A DNA stretch of 64,000 nt from Brumicola pallidula DSM 14239 = ACAM 615. GTDB taxonomy: Bacteria > Pseudomonadota > Gammaproteobacteria > Enterobacterales > Alteromonadaceae. Shown here piece after piece: positions 10,051 to 19,082 of the stretch. The position numbers and the translations under genes are program-made. Position 1 is the first letter of the stretch; each line of letters opens with the position of its first letter. Location: assembly GCF_000428905.1 (NCBI RefSeq), contig NZ_KE386815.1, positions 62,001-126,000 of the forward strand. Reading direction: 5' to 3'. The notes below the pieces were generated by a model. The model searched no databases and was not told where the DNA came from. It was given only the letters and a program-made list of their open reading frames with translations.

Positions 10051-11085
10051 ATGAAAAGTAAAGCAACCTCTTTTGATATTGCACACATGGCTGGTGTATC
10101 ACAATCCACCGTCTCAAGGGCTTTGAGCGATAGCCCGCTGGTGAATGAGGAAACAAGAGAAAGAATAAAGAAAATTGCGAAAGACCTTAATTATAAAGTC
10201 GATAAAAACGCGAGCAATTTGCGCAAACAACGGAGCCAAACGCTAGCGTTGTTACTGTTTGAAGACCCTACTTCCGATGATTCTCTTATCAATCCGTTTT
10301 TTATTTCCATGCTCGGCAGTATCACAAAAGCAAGCGCTGCCGCGGGGTATGACTTACTTGTCTCTTTCCAAAACCTGAAGGATGACTGGCACGCTGTGTA
10401 TGAAGATTCAAACAAAGCCGACGGCCTCATTTTATTAGGCTACGGTAGTTATACTGACTATGAATACAAATTATCTCAATTAGAAGAACAAGGGACCCGG
10501 TTTTTACGTTGGGGAGCGCCTGATAAAAAACACCCCGGTATTTCAATCGGCTGTGATAACTTTTTGGGAGGCGTAGAAGTCACTCGTCATTTGATCTCAT
10601 TAGGGCATCGAAGTTTTGCGTTTATCGGCTTGGCCGATGAGAGCGCCCCTGAGTTTAAAGCACGTTTTGATGGTTTTATGACAGTGGTCGCCCAAGGCGG
10701 GTTCGACACCTCAAAAGTAGTGCAGAAAGATGCGATATCAACTGAATTGGCGGGTTACAAAGCAGCCATGGAAATACTTGCGGGTGAACATCCGGATGCT
10801 ATTGTGTGTGCTTCAGACCTGATTGCGTTGGGAGCAATCAGGGCAATTAGAAGCCAAGGCTTAAAAGTGCCTAGAGACATTGCTGTTGTTGGCTATGACA
10901 ATATTCAAATTAGTGAGTTTGCGTCTACGCCACTAACAACGGTACAACAAAACACCCAAATTGCTGGCGAACTGTTAGTGTCAAACCTACTGAAACTGAT
11001 CCATAACGAGCCGGTAACTGATTACTTAATGCCGCCAGAACTAATCGTTAGGCAATCTTGCGGTTATGGCTTTACTGCAAGCTAG
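10051..11085 (+). CDS. LacI-family transcriptional regulator of the alpha-glucan locus (MalR-like)
   Basis: A LacI/GalR repressor: N-terminal helix-turn-helix (FDIAHMAGVSQSTVSRAL, residues about 5-22), hinge to about residue 60, then a periplasmic-binding-protein-like effector domain ending at residue 344. The HTH recognition helix SQSTVSRAL is canonical. It sits at the head of the maltodextrin locus and overlaps the MFS gene end-to-end (convergent, 14 bp). Candidate operators related to TGCATACGTATTCA occur at 12697, 21583 and 33932; I infer that this protein binds them because it is the only LacI-type gene in the window. None is visible upstream of its own start, so autoregulation is not supported. 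The effector is probably a maltoside, by inference from the neighbours. Confidence 0.85.
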   Translation: MKSKATSFDIAHMAGVSQSTVSRALSDSPLVNEETRERIKKIAKDLNYKVDKNASNLRKQRSQTLALLLFEDPTSDDSLINPFFISMLGSITKASAAAGYDLLVSFQNLKDDWHAVYEDSNKADGLILLGYGSYTDYEYKLSQLEEQGTRFLRWGAPDKKHPGISIGCDNFLGGVEVTRHLISLGHRSFAFIGLADESAPEFKARFDGFMTVVAQGGFDTSKVVQKDAISTELAGYKAAMEILAGEHPDAIVCASDLIALGAIRAIRSQGLKVPRDIAVVGYDNIQISEFASTPLTTVQQNTQIAGELLVSNLLKLIHNEPVTDYLMPPELIVRQSCGYGFTAS

Positions 11086-12538
11086 TCACTTGAACATGTT
11101 CCTTCACTCTAAAAACAGCGAACCCCGCGAATATCATAGCAACACCCGAGACCATGATGATATACACCGCTTCATTGCCAAAAGCATACTTCAGAATAAA
11201 ACCAGCGGTTAAACCACACACAATTTGCGGCATTGCAATGGTAAAGTTGAAGATACCCATATAAACACCCGTTTTATCAGCTGGCAACGAGCCTGCGAGC
11301 ATGGCGTATGGCATTGCCAATATTGCAGCCCATGCGATCCCGATACCTATCATCGGAACTATCAAGTTTACAGCGCCCGCAGGCACAGTCACTTGTGTGA
11401 TCAATAGATTGACTGTGGTTGGCGTTAGATCTTCAAAGAATAAGAAGCTAATGTAGCTGATGCCGCCAATAAATAGCGAGCCTGCGTACACTACTTTACG
11501 TCCAATTTTGTCTGCCAATTTAGCTAGGAAAACGGAGAAAATAGCGGCGAAGAAGGAATACGCGGCAAACAATATACCCACCCAATCACCTGCGGCACCC
11601 TTTGCTGCGATAATAGATGCGGGGACATCGACTGATTTTAAGTAAGCAGGATCGAACCACTTAACCTCTACGCCCCAAATATGTTGAGTAATTGCTGGCG
11701 TTGTGTAAACCCACATAATAAATAGCGCAAACCATGAGAAAAATTGCACAAGCGCAAGCTGTTTCATAGTGTCTGGCATGGTTTTCATTAGCCCAAAAAA
11801 CTCAGACAACTTTTGCCCCAAGGTCTTCTGCTGAGCAAGATTTTTTTCAACCTGTGCGGCATCTAAACCTTTGTATGCGTAGTAATCTTTGGGCTTGTAT
11901 TCTTTGGTTCTAAAAACCGTCCACAACACACTGCCGAGTAAAACAGTAGCGCCAATATAAAAAGCCCACACCACCGACGGCGCTACAGCGCCTGCCTTTG
12001 CAGTGTTCTCCAAGCCCACAACATTGGTTAATACAAACGGCAGTATTGAGCCAATAACGGCACCCACATTAATCAACAATGATTGAATTGAGTAACCTGA
12101 ATTACGCTGTTCAGCAGGTACCATGTCCGACACTAGCGACCTAAAAGGCTGAAAGCATACGTTGAACGAGGCATCCATTAGTGCCAGCATTAAAACGCCA
12201 AAAATCATAGGGGCGATGAGCGCCACAAACAAGGACGCATTAGGCATCAAAAACATGCCGAGAGCCGCCGCAATAGCACCTGCCAAAATGAAGGGTCTGC
12301 GACGCCCAAGTTTGTTCCATGTTCGATCAGATGCAGCGCCCACTATCGGCTGTACAAGTAAACCCATGATCGGAGCAACTAACCAAAAGAAAGAAAGTGA
12401 GTGCAGATCGGCACCTAAATCAGACAGGATCCGACTCGCATTTGCGTTTTGCAAAGCAAAACCAAACTGCACGCCTAAAAAACCGAAGCTAACAGTCCAA
12501 AGCTGCCAAAAGCTCAACCGGGGTTGCTGTTTTTGCAT
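11072..12538 (-). CDS. SLC45-type MFS sugar (maltose-like) transporter
   Basis: A 12-helix inner-membrane permease of the glycoside/SLC45 branch of the major facilitator superfamily; bacterial members near GH13/GH31 genes import maltose or sucrose with protons. Visible marks are the N-terminal helix with GFALQNANASRIL, the RRRP motif in DRTWNKLGRRRPFI (first cytoplasmic loop) and the second-half repeat ADKIGRK. Length 488 is normal. The gene is divergent from the halogenase across a 275-bp region with a LacI-type palindrome, and convergent with the regulator. Maltose is the best guess for substrate from context; sucrose cannot be excluded from the sequence alone. Confidence 0.85.
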   Translation of the reverse strand: MQKQQPRLSFWQLWTVSFGFLGVQFGFALQNANASRILSDLGADLHSLSFFWLVAPIMGLLVQPIVGAASDRTWNKLGRRRPFILAGAIAAALGMFLMPNASLFVALIAPMIFGVLMLALMDASFNVCFQPFRSLVSDMVPAEQRNSGYSIQSLLINVGAVIGSILPFVLTNVVGLENTAKAGAVAPSVVWAFYIGATVLLGSVLWTVFRTKEYKPKDYYAYKGLDAAQVEKNLAQQKTLGQKLSEFFGLMKTMPDTMKQLALVQFFSWFALFIMWVYTTPAITQHIWGVEVKWFDPAYLKSVDVPASIIAAKGAAGDWVGILFAAYSFFAAIFSVFLAKLADKIGRKVVYAGSLFIGGISYISFLFFEDLTPTTVNLLITQVTVPAGAVNLIVPMIGIGIAWAAILAMPYAMLAGSLPADKTGVYMGIFNFTIAMPQIVCGLTAGFILKYAFGNEAVYIIMVSGVAMIFAGFAVFRVKEHVQVTSLQ

Positions 12539-12696
12539 AGATTACTCTTATTTTTATTGTCGTTTTATTGTTGCTAGCAGAACTGCAAAGACGGAAGACA
12601 GCCATTGCGTGTCTTACGCATCAGCAACGTGCATGTAAACCACATGTTAACTAATGGCGCTAGTGTAACTTCATCGTTTATAAATAACTATCCAAC

Positions 12697-12710
12697 TGCA
12701 TACGTATTCA
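12697..12710. promoter_or_regulatory. Candidate LacI-type operator 1 (TGCATACGTATTCA)
   Basis: Near-perfect 14-bp inverted repeat centred on CG, in the divergent region 159 bp upstream of the MFS gene and about 104 bp upstream of the halogenase gene. The identical word recurs at 33932, and a perfect palindrome version occurs at 21583. An even palindrome with central CG is typical of LacI-family sites. Confidence 0.75.
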
Positions 12711-12813
12711 GCGCATTGTGCGGGGGCTTATTTGCAAAAACCAAAACGAGTGCATGTATTCGCTGCTAATATTTGGTAAATTTTAACGATACCATTTAAC
12801 CACTAAGACAAAA

Positions 12814-14346
12814 ATGAAAAAACTGCTGATTTTAGGAGGAGGCACCGCTGGATGGATGGCGGCTAATATGATGAATCATTATTTGGGACGTAATAAAGAA
12901 GACATCGCCAACTCAAAGGCTTGGGAAATCACAGTAGTCGAGTCGCCGCAAATTGGTATTATTGGCGTCGGTGAAGGCTCAACTCCGCAACTAAAGAAAT
13001 TTTTTGACCTCCTTGATATTACAGAGTCGCAGTGGATGCCGGCTTGCAGCGCTACGTTCAAAAATGGAATTAGCTTCATTGATTGGAGCGAACACACTCA
13101 AACGAACCGCTATTTTCATCCTTTTCCGTCTCCATTTGATCGACAAACAGCCGCCGCTTTTTTGTATCACTGCCAAATGCGATCCCGAGGGATGGATGTT
13201 CCGGTTAATCCTGACGACTTTTTCTTGTCCGCGCACTTAGCTAAATTCAAACTAAGCCCAAAACCGTTACCAGGGAAACCGCAAGTACCCTTAAATTATG
13301 CTTACCATTTCGATTCAGCCAAGTTAGGCGCATTTTTATGTCAGCACGCCGTTAGCAATGGGGTACGGCATATTAGCAGCACAATGGAGTCGGTCCTGCA
13401 GCACCCCGATAGCGGTATTCAGGCGATACAATTAGCATCTGGAGAACAACTTAACGCCGATCTTTTCATTGATGCTACGGGTTTTAATTCACTGCTGCTT
13501 CAAGGTGTGTTGCAAGAACCTTTTGAAACATTTGCAAGCAACTTATTCAACAATAGTGCAGTAGCAATACCCTCAAATAGACAGGATATCATTGCCGCTG
13601 AGACAAAGGCGACAGCCTTGTCTGCCGGTTGGGCGTGGCAAATTCCGCTAACCAATAGAACGGGGAATGGTTATGTTTATAGTGACCAGTATTTGTCACC
13701 TGAACAGGCTGAAAAAGAATTACGGGATCACATTGGAGCCGATATGAGCAAGGATAGTGGCGCGGAGCAAAAGCCGGCAAAACACCTAAAAATGAAGGTA
13801 GGTCAGGTTCAGCGTCACTGGCACAAAAACGTGGTTGCTGTTGGCCTGTCGCAAGGCTTTATCGAACCATTGGAAGCAACAGCCCTGCACCTTGTACAAG
13901 AAACCGTGCTCAAATTGGCCTCAAGCTTATTAGATCCTATGTATACATCAGAACCAGATCGCATTAAGCTCGCATTCAATGAAAGTATTAGAAAACGCTT
14001 CAATGGTGTCAGAGACTATATTGTTTGCCACTATAAAATGAACACGCGAACGGGATCGCAGTATTGGATTGATAACCGCGAAAATAACAATATTTCAACA
14101 CAATTAGCCGACGTTATTGACACTTGGCGTGCGAAAAAAGATATTGCATCGGTCCTCGAAAAGCACACAATGACGCAATACTATCCGGTTATTTCTTGGT
14201 ATTGCCTGCTAGCAGGATATGGCTCATTTGCGTCTGCAAGCTCTGCAAATAAGCTACCGAGCAGTAACATGCGTCAACTTACACAATACCTTATGCGAAG
14301 CACCACTCACTTCGCTTCGCACAACGCAAGTTTAGGATTAATCTAA
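12814..14346 (+). CDS. Flavin-dependent tryptophan-halogenase-family protein
   Basis: An FADH2-dependent halogenase homologue. It has the N-terminal FAD motif GGGTAGWMAA (residues 8-17), the halogenase signature in the form WAWQIP (about residue 271), the catalytic lysine in ATFKNGISF (K83, equivalent to PrnA K79) and FIEPLEATA containing the conserved Glu. All expected catalytic residues are therefore present. Homologues are regularly found beside TonB receptors and glucan enzymes in Alteromonadales, Xanthomonadales and Caulobacterales, and their true substrate is generally unknown. Here it shares the operator-bearing region with the maltose-type transporter and converges on the GH31 gene (11-nt gap), so it is very likely part of the same regulon. 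I cannot tell whether it halogenates tryptophan, another indole or something else. Confidence 0.85.
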   Translation: MKKLLILGGGTAGWMAANMMNHYLGRNKEDIANSKAWEITVVESPQIGIIGVGEGSTPQLKKFFDLLDITESQWMPACSATFKNGISFIDWSEHTQTNRYFHPFPSPFDRQTAAAFLYHCQMRSRGMDVPVNPDDFFLSAHLAKFKLSPKPLPGKPQVPLNYAYHFDSAKLGAFLCQHAVSNGVRHISSTMESVLQHPDSGIQAIQLASGEQLNADLFIDATGFNSLLLQGVLQEPFETFASNLFNNSAVAIPSNRQDIIAAETKATALSAGWAWQIPLTNRTGNGYVYSDQYLSPEQAEKELRDHIGADMSKDSGAEQKPAKHLKMKVGQVQRHWHKNVVAVGLSQGFIEPLEATALHLVQETVLKLASSLLDPMYTSEPDRIKLAFNESIRKRFNGVRDYIVCHYKMNTRTGSQYWIDNRENNNISTQLADVIDTWRAKKDIASVLEKHTMTQYYPVISWYCLLAGYGSFASASSANKLPSSNMRQLTQYLMRSTTHFASHNASLGLI

Positions 14347-14357
14347 GCCCTCAAAGC

Positions 14358-16916
14358 TTAGTCAACAATTAGAAGACTTAGCTCCGTCTCGAGTCTTCCC
14401 TTCACTCTTAGTTGCTGTGTTTGATAATGCCAATACGCGTTTGTTGAATTAAGAGCAGCCTGCGCTGCTGTCTGTATCTTAACGCTTTGGCCATTTACCA
14501 CTACTTCGGTTGGCTGTTTATCGAGTCCGTGAATAATAAACGTCATTTCCCTTACTTTCGATGCGCCTTTATATGTGCCATTTACGACGACTGATAACGA
14601 CAACTGCGTAACACTTTTACCCTCTCCTGTCGCTGCAGCATCAGATGTAAATTTCAGAGTTTGATAATTTCCTGATGCAATAGAATTAGGATTTTTGCCG
14701 TCGTCATCAAACATTGTATATTGAGCGTTTGCAATTGAGCTATCGTGATAATAATGAACACTTAGCGCAGCACTATTATACTCAGTCGTGTTTTGCATGT
14801 CCTTCGACATCGGCACAAATGCGCCAGCCTTAACCAGAATGGGGATCTGATGAAGCGGTGCAGGCATCACGATTTCTTTGCTGGTGTTGGATTGATTCAC
14901 GATCTTGGTATCGGTCCAATAATTAAACCAAACACCTTTTGGCAGTGCCATCGACACTTCATTAACACCCGGCTCCGTAATCGGATGTACCAAAAACGCA
15001 TCGCCCCAATAATAACTAAGCGCGTTGTCAATATCGGTATCTGCCGTATTGAAGAAGGTCGGCCTCATCATTGGCGTACCAAAAAGTGAGTTTTCAAATG
15101 AAAGTGAATAGTTATATGGCAACATGCGATACCTTAACTTCACAAACTCGCGGGTAATATCTTTCGTTTTTTTGTCATGAAAAACCGGTTCTGGCGCAAT
15201 ATTATCCTGTGCATGCGGACGATATACTGGCTGAAAAACACCATATTGCATCCAACGAATATACAGTTCAGGGTCAAACTCTTCACCACCTGCAAAGCCA
15301 CCAAGATCAGAATGTGTGTAGGCTAAACCAAACATACTCATTTGCAATGATAACTCAACCTGAGGCTTCAAACCGCCCCACTCACGGGAAACATCGCCTG
15401 TCCAAGGGATCATGCCATAACGTTGGCTGCCCAGAAAACCAGAGCGCATCATAATAAACGGACGCTCATTGGGACGTAATGCAGTTTGACGCTCATACAC
15501 CATCTGCGCCCATTTGTGACCATAGACGTTATGAATTTCATCACCCGTCACTACCTTGCCTTCGAATCGATGCAGGCTATCACCGGGATGTACTTCTGGC
15601 TCACCCAAGTCGCCCCACCAGCCAGCCACGCCCTGTTCATCAAGCGCTTCATAAAAGCGCCAAAACCAGTCTTGCGACGCTTCATCAAACACATCAACTA
15701 AACCCGTATTGCCAAAATAAAAATCAAAACGCCGCGGTCCACCACCTATACTTCGGGCTAGAGCATCACTGTTAACGGCCGACTCCCATTGAGACGAGCT
15801 TGATAATATGAACGGCTCGGTAATTAAAATGGTCTTTACACCCTGCCTATTTAACTTTTCAATCATTTCCTCAGGCTCTGGAAATGCATTTTTGTCCCAT
15901 TCCAAATTACCCATGTGGCCTTTGATATCAGGGCCAAACCAATACAGGTCAATGACAATGGCATCCACCGGAAAGTCTTCTTTTAGAAAGGTTTCAATAG
16001 TATCAAGCGTTTGTTTTTGTGTCTTGTAGCCAAACCTTGAAGCATAATTGCCCAAAGCCCAACGGGGTGGCAAAGGCTGTTTTCCCGTCACATCAACGAA
16101 ATTACGCACCAAGTCAGCATAAGTTTGGCCTGAACTAATAATATATGAGGTTCTTCCTGCATCGGCTTCAAATTGCAATACATCGGCTTGAGTGTGGCCG
16201 ATATCTAAAAACCCAGAGGCACTATTATCAAAACCAATAGCGTACATTTTAGTCGACATTACCGCGGGTAAGCTGTAGTACATTTGTGACGATTCAGTGG
16301 TGTAGCCGTAATGTGCTTTGTTATACAAAGGCATGCGATGACCGCGTCTATCCATGCCCAACACGCGCTGTCCACCGCCCATGATTTTCTCATTATCCTG
16401 CAGTTTAAATCGAAAGCCACGAAGGGTATCAAAATTAAATAGGCCGGCTTCTTCCGCAACCAGTAATTTGCCGTCGCGATAGTAGCTAATCGAAAATGGA
16501 GAAATTTGAAGACGAGCGGACAAGTTAGCCACCGAAAATTCAAGATATTCGGCGAAAACCTGCAAGCTTGTTTCTATTTGCTTTCTTTCAGTCACTCCCT
16601 CCGCTAACGCAAATGAAGGTAACTGCTTGACGTTTACAGGTTGATAAAAAACCTCGAAGGAAGCATCGTTTATTGCGGTTAGGGTGACACTTCCGTTTGA
16701 CAGTTCAATCTGTAAAACTTGATTTTGTTTCTGTACTTGTTGGATAACAACCGCATTGCTAAGGCCTTCATCGTCTTTACGGTCAGCATTGATGTAGCTA
16801 TCAACAGGCTTCGCGGTTGCTTTGTCGACAGATATACTAGCGACAAGTAATAGCGCAATCAGAACATAATGCAGTGGATTGCTTGAACGACGTCGTGAAC
16901 TGCGTAAACCACTCAT
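14358..16916 (-). CDS. GH31 alpha-glucosidase / alpha-transglucosylase, exported
   Basis: A glycoside hydrolase family 31 enzyme of 852 residues. An N-terminal hydrophobic segment (about residues 14-35, ending in KATA) should export it. The (beta/alpha)8 catalytic domain has the nucleophile Asp in GWWGDLGEPE (D436) and the acid/base Asp in WTGDVSREWGG (D508). The WWGDLGEPE form, instead of the common WNDMNEP, resembles the branch containing the Cellvibrio 4-alpha-glucosyltransferase Agd31B, so transfer of glucosyl units between maltooligosaccharides is as plausible as hydrolysis. It is the last gene of a five-gene operon, and its ATG overlaps the amylase stop as ATGA. A C-terminal beta-sandwich with IHGLDKQPTEVVVNG follows the barrel. 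Confidence 0.88.
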   Translation of the reverse strand: MSGLRSSRRRSSNPLHYVLIALLLVASISVDKATAKPVDSYINADRKDDEGLSNAVVIQQVQKQNQVLQIELSNGSVTLTAINDASFEVFYQPVNVKQLPSFALAEGVTERKQIETSLQVFAEYLEFSVANLSARLQISPFSISYYRDGKLLVAEEAGLFNFDTLRGFRFKLQDNEKIMGGGQRVLGMDRRGHRMPLYNKAHYGYTTESSQMYYSLPAVMSTKMYAIGFDNSASGFLDIGHTQADVLQFEADAGRTSYIISSGQTYADLVRNFVDVTGKQPLPPRWALGNYASRFGYKTQKQTLDTIETFLKEDFPVDAIVIDLYWFGPDIKGHMGNLEWDKNAFPEPEEMIEKLNRQGVKTILITEPFILSSSSQWESAVNSDALARSIGGGPRRFDFYFGNTGLVDVFDEASQDWFWRFYEALDEQGVAGWWGDLGEPEVHPGDSLHRFEGKVVTGDEIHNVYGHKWAQMVYERQTALRPNERPFIMMRSGFLGSQRYGMIPWTGDVSREWGGLKPQVELSLQMSMFGLAYTHSDLGGFAGGEEFDPELYIRWMQYGVFQPVYRPHAQDNIAPEPVFHDKKTKDITREFVKLRYRMLPYNYSLSFENSLFGTPMMRPTFFNTADTDIDNALSYYWGDAFLVHPITEPGVNEVSMALPKGVWFNYWTDTKIVNQSNTSKEIVMPAPLHQIPILVKAGAFVPMSKDMQNTTEYNSAALSVHYYHDSSIANAQYTMFDDDGKNPNSIASGNYQTLKFTSDAAATGEGKSVTQLSLSVVVNGTYKGASKVREMTFIIHGLDKQPTEVVVNGQSVKIQTAAQAALNSTNAYWHYQTQQLRVKGRLETELSLLIVD

Positions 16917-18919
16917 TGCGCTTGCTCATTCAGATCAATTTCAAGCACAACTGACTGTAATGCATTTAATTGAACACGCACTGATGCACCAGAGCGTTTT
17001 CTTGCCACCTTCATTTTATAAGCAAAACCATTCAGTAAATCAATGGCACTGTACTCACCTTCGTTTAGCTTCCATTGGGTTAATAATGAAATTGGTAAAT
17101 TAACGGTGACGCTTGGTAAGTTATCCTCACTGAAGTTGCTGATCACAACAAGTGCCTTATTTTCATTCCACCTGACAAACGAAAACTGTGAACCCGAGTA
17201 GCTATTTACGCTATCGTCTTGAGCATTTTTTACATTTAATGAATGCAGACTTTGGTATTTTCCAAGCATAGTGGGATGCGTTGCCGAAATTTTCATCAGG
17301 CGCTCGTAAAACGCACGTAAGTGTTTTTCTGACTCGCTCGACGCAGCGCCATCGAACTTGCCCTTGTTCATATATCGCTGGTGCGCAGGAACGCCGGCAT
17401 AATCGAATATTGTGGTGCGCGTTGGGTCGCCAAAACCTGTTTCCTCGGATCCATCCTCACCAACATCTTGGCCAAAATACAGCATGGTGGGCGACTTGCT
17501 GATCAGGGCTGATACCACCATTGCGGGTTTGCCTTTTTCAGCACTGCCCGCAAAATCTTCGCTCGCGATGCGCTGTTCGTCATGATTTTCTAAAAAATGC
17601 AGCATATGCAGCTCAATATCGGCAAGTGCCAATTGAATATCTTCTAATGGCTGAGCATCGCTTTTGCCCTGCATCAATAATTTAAGTGAGTCGTAAAACT
17701 CGACTTTGTCATAGAGATAATCCATTTTCCCAAGCTTGAGATAGTCGCGATATAAACTGGGGTTGTACACTTCTGCTAACAAGAATGCCTCGGGATTTTT
17801 CGCTTTAATTGATGAGTTTAAATACGACCAAAACTCAACCGGCACCATTTCAGCCATATCGTAGCGAAAACCATCCACGCCTTTATCAAGCCAATAATGC
17901 ACTATTTGCTCAAATTTTATCCATGAATCAGGCACTGACTTACCCTGCCAAAATGCAGCATGCTCGGCCAGTGATTTGTTAGCATATTCTGCAGGTAGCG
18001 TATCAAAATCATAGCTTCCGTCCGGCTTAACGCCGTAATTTACTTTGACGGTTTCATACCAATCGTTAAAGCTCGGCTGGGCTTCACGTGCACCGTTACC
18101 TGTCCACTTTGCTGGTGTCTCATTAAACTTGCCGTCGGCTAAGGGATGACTTTCACCGCCCAATGCTTGATAACCGTTTTCGCCTACCGGCACTTTAAAG
18201 GACTCGCCTACCACATAATAAAAGTTATTATCACGTGCATATTCCACCTCGGTATTGTCATTTTCACCAAAATCATACACACCTTCTGGCTTGCTTAACG
18301 AGCGGTAATCGCGCGCAACATGGTTGGGCACAATATCAATGATGACTTTTAACTGCTGCGCGTGCGTGCGCGTTATCAAAGCTTCAAATTCTGCCAGTCT
18401 ATTTGCCGGGTCATCGGCTAGGTCAGGATTCACATTGTAGTAGTCTTTCACTGCGTAAGGAGAGCCAGCGCGTCCTTTCACTACATCAGGATCATCTAAG
18501 CTGATGCCGAATTCGGTATAATCATTGATGACGGCATGATGTGGAACACCGGTATACCAGATGTATGACGCGCCTAGCTCTTTGATGCTTTGCAGCGCTG
18601 TGTCATCAAAATCGCTGAATTTGCCCACGCCATTCTCTGCTAGCGTTCCCCAAGGCTTGCTAGTTTCGTTAGTGTTGCCAAATAATCGGGTAAACACCTG
18701 ATAAACGACCGGTTTTCCTTCACCTTGTGCAGCATGTGGGTGAGTTGCTAATATAGTTTGTTGTTTGCTTGCCATAAGCTTCGCTGTCGTGTTGTCATTG
18801 GAAGAATGTTGAGGATTTGAAGGCGAACATGCGCCGACTAGAAAGACCGAGCACGCGACAGCTAAAAAGCTGAGCTGCTGGTGTTTGTGATTGCTTTTGC
18901 GTTTGTACATAGCAGACAT
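16913..18919 (-). CDS. GH13 alpha-amylase-family enzyme, lipoprotein
   Basis: A GH13 alpha-glucan-active enzyme with a lipoprotein-like signal (hydrophobic stretch ending in LVGAC, about residue 31), so it is anchored in the envelope, probably facing the periplasm. The four conserved regions are visible: DIVPNH (I), GFRYDMAE with nucleophile D354 (II), LLAEVYNP with acid/base E383 (III) and FLENHDEQR with D447 (IV). Length is 668. Whether it is an alpha-amylase, maltogenic or branching-type enzyme is not determinable here. It starts 9 nt after the small DUF5989-like gene and overlaps the GH31 gene by 4 nt, so it is translationally coupled in the carbamoyltransferase operon. Confidence 0.87.
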   Translation of the reverse strand: MSAMYKRKSNHKHQQLSFLAVACSVFLVGACSPSNPQHSSNDNTTAKLMASKQQTILATHPHAAQGEGKPVVYQVFTRLFGNTNETSKPWGTLAENGVGKFSDFDDTALQSIKELGASYIWYTGVPHHAVINDYTEFGISLDDPDVVKGRAGSPYAVKDYYNVNPDLADDPANRLAEFEALITRTHAQQLKVIIDIVPNHVARDYRSLSKPEGVYDFGENDNTEVEYARDNNFYYVVGESFKVPVGENGYQALGGESHPLADGKFNETPAKWTGNGAREAQPSFNDWYETVKVNYGVKPDGSYDFDTLPAEYANKSLAEHAAFWQGKSVPDSWIKFEQIVHYWLDKGVDGFRYDMAEMVPVEFWSYLNSSIKAKNPEAFLLAEVYNPSLYRDYLKLGKMDYLYDKVEFYDSLKLLMQGKSDAQPLEDIQLALADIELHMLHFLENHDEQRIASEDFAGSAEKGKPAMVVSALISKSPTMLYFGQDVGEDGSEETGFGDPTRTTIFDYAGVPAHQRYMNKGKFDGAASSESEKHLRAFYERLMKISATHPTMLGKYQSLHSLNVKNAQDDSVNSYSGSQFSFVRWNENKALVVISNFSEDNLPSVTVNLPISLLTQWKLNEGEYSAIDLLNGFAYKMKVARKRSGASVRVQLNALQSVVLEIDLNEQAQ

Positions 18920-18928
18920 ACTATATCC

Positions 18929-19081
18929 CTAAAATAATGTGTAAATAAACGTGGCGAGTGATGACTGTTGCGTTGCCACTACGATGCCGCCGAGTAAAGC
19001 GAGAATGATAATAATGGGTAAAAGCCATAGCTTTTTACGTACCTTTAAAAAAGTCCATAGATCGTGTAAAAACTCCGTCAT
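18929..19081 (-). CDS. Small SxtK/DUF5989-like membrane protein, 50 residues
   Basis: A short gene that a 60-residue ORF cutoff would miss. It reads MTEFLHDLWTFLKVRKK, then a single hydrophobic helix (about residues 18-37, WLLPIIIILALLGGIVVAT), then a short tail to TAG at 18929. AGAGGAA lies about 10 nt before the ATG, inside the end of sxtJ, and only 1 nt separates the sxtJ stop from this start. Size, a positive-inside single span and position directly after an SxtJ homologue and a carbamoyltransferase match the small third gene (sxtK, DUF5989) of the saxitoxin-type sxtIJK set. Function is unknown; a membrane accessory subunit is a reasonable inference. Confidence 0.8.
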   Translation of the reverse strand: MTEFLHDLWTFLKVRKKLWLLPIIIILALLGGIVVATQQSSLATFIYTLF

Positions 19082-19082
19082 A

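Noticed and set aside
12751-12762. Second operator-like word TGCATGTATTCG in the MFS/halogenase region
   Set aside because: It is two bases shorter than the 14-bp sites and lacks the ACGT centre, so symmetry is lost; it may be chance.
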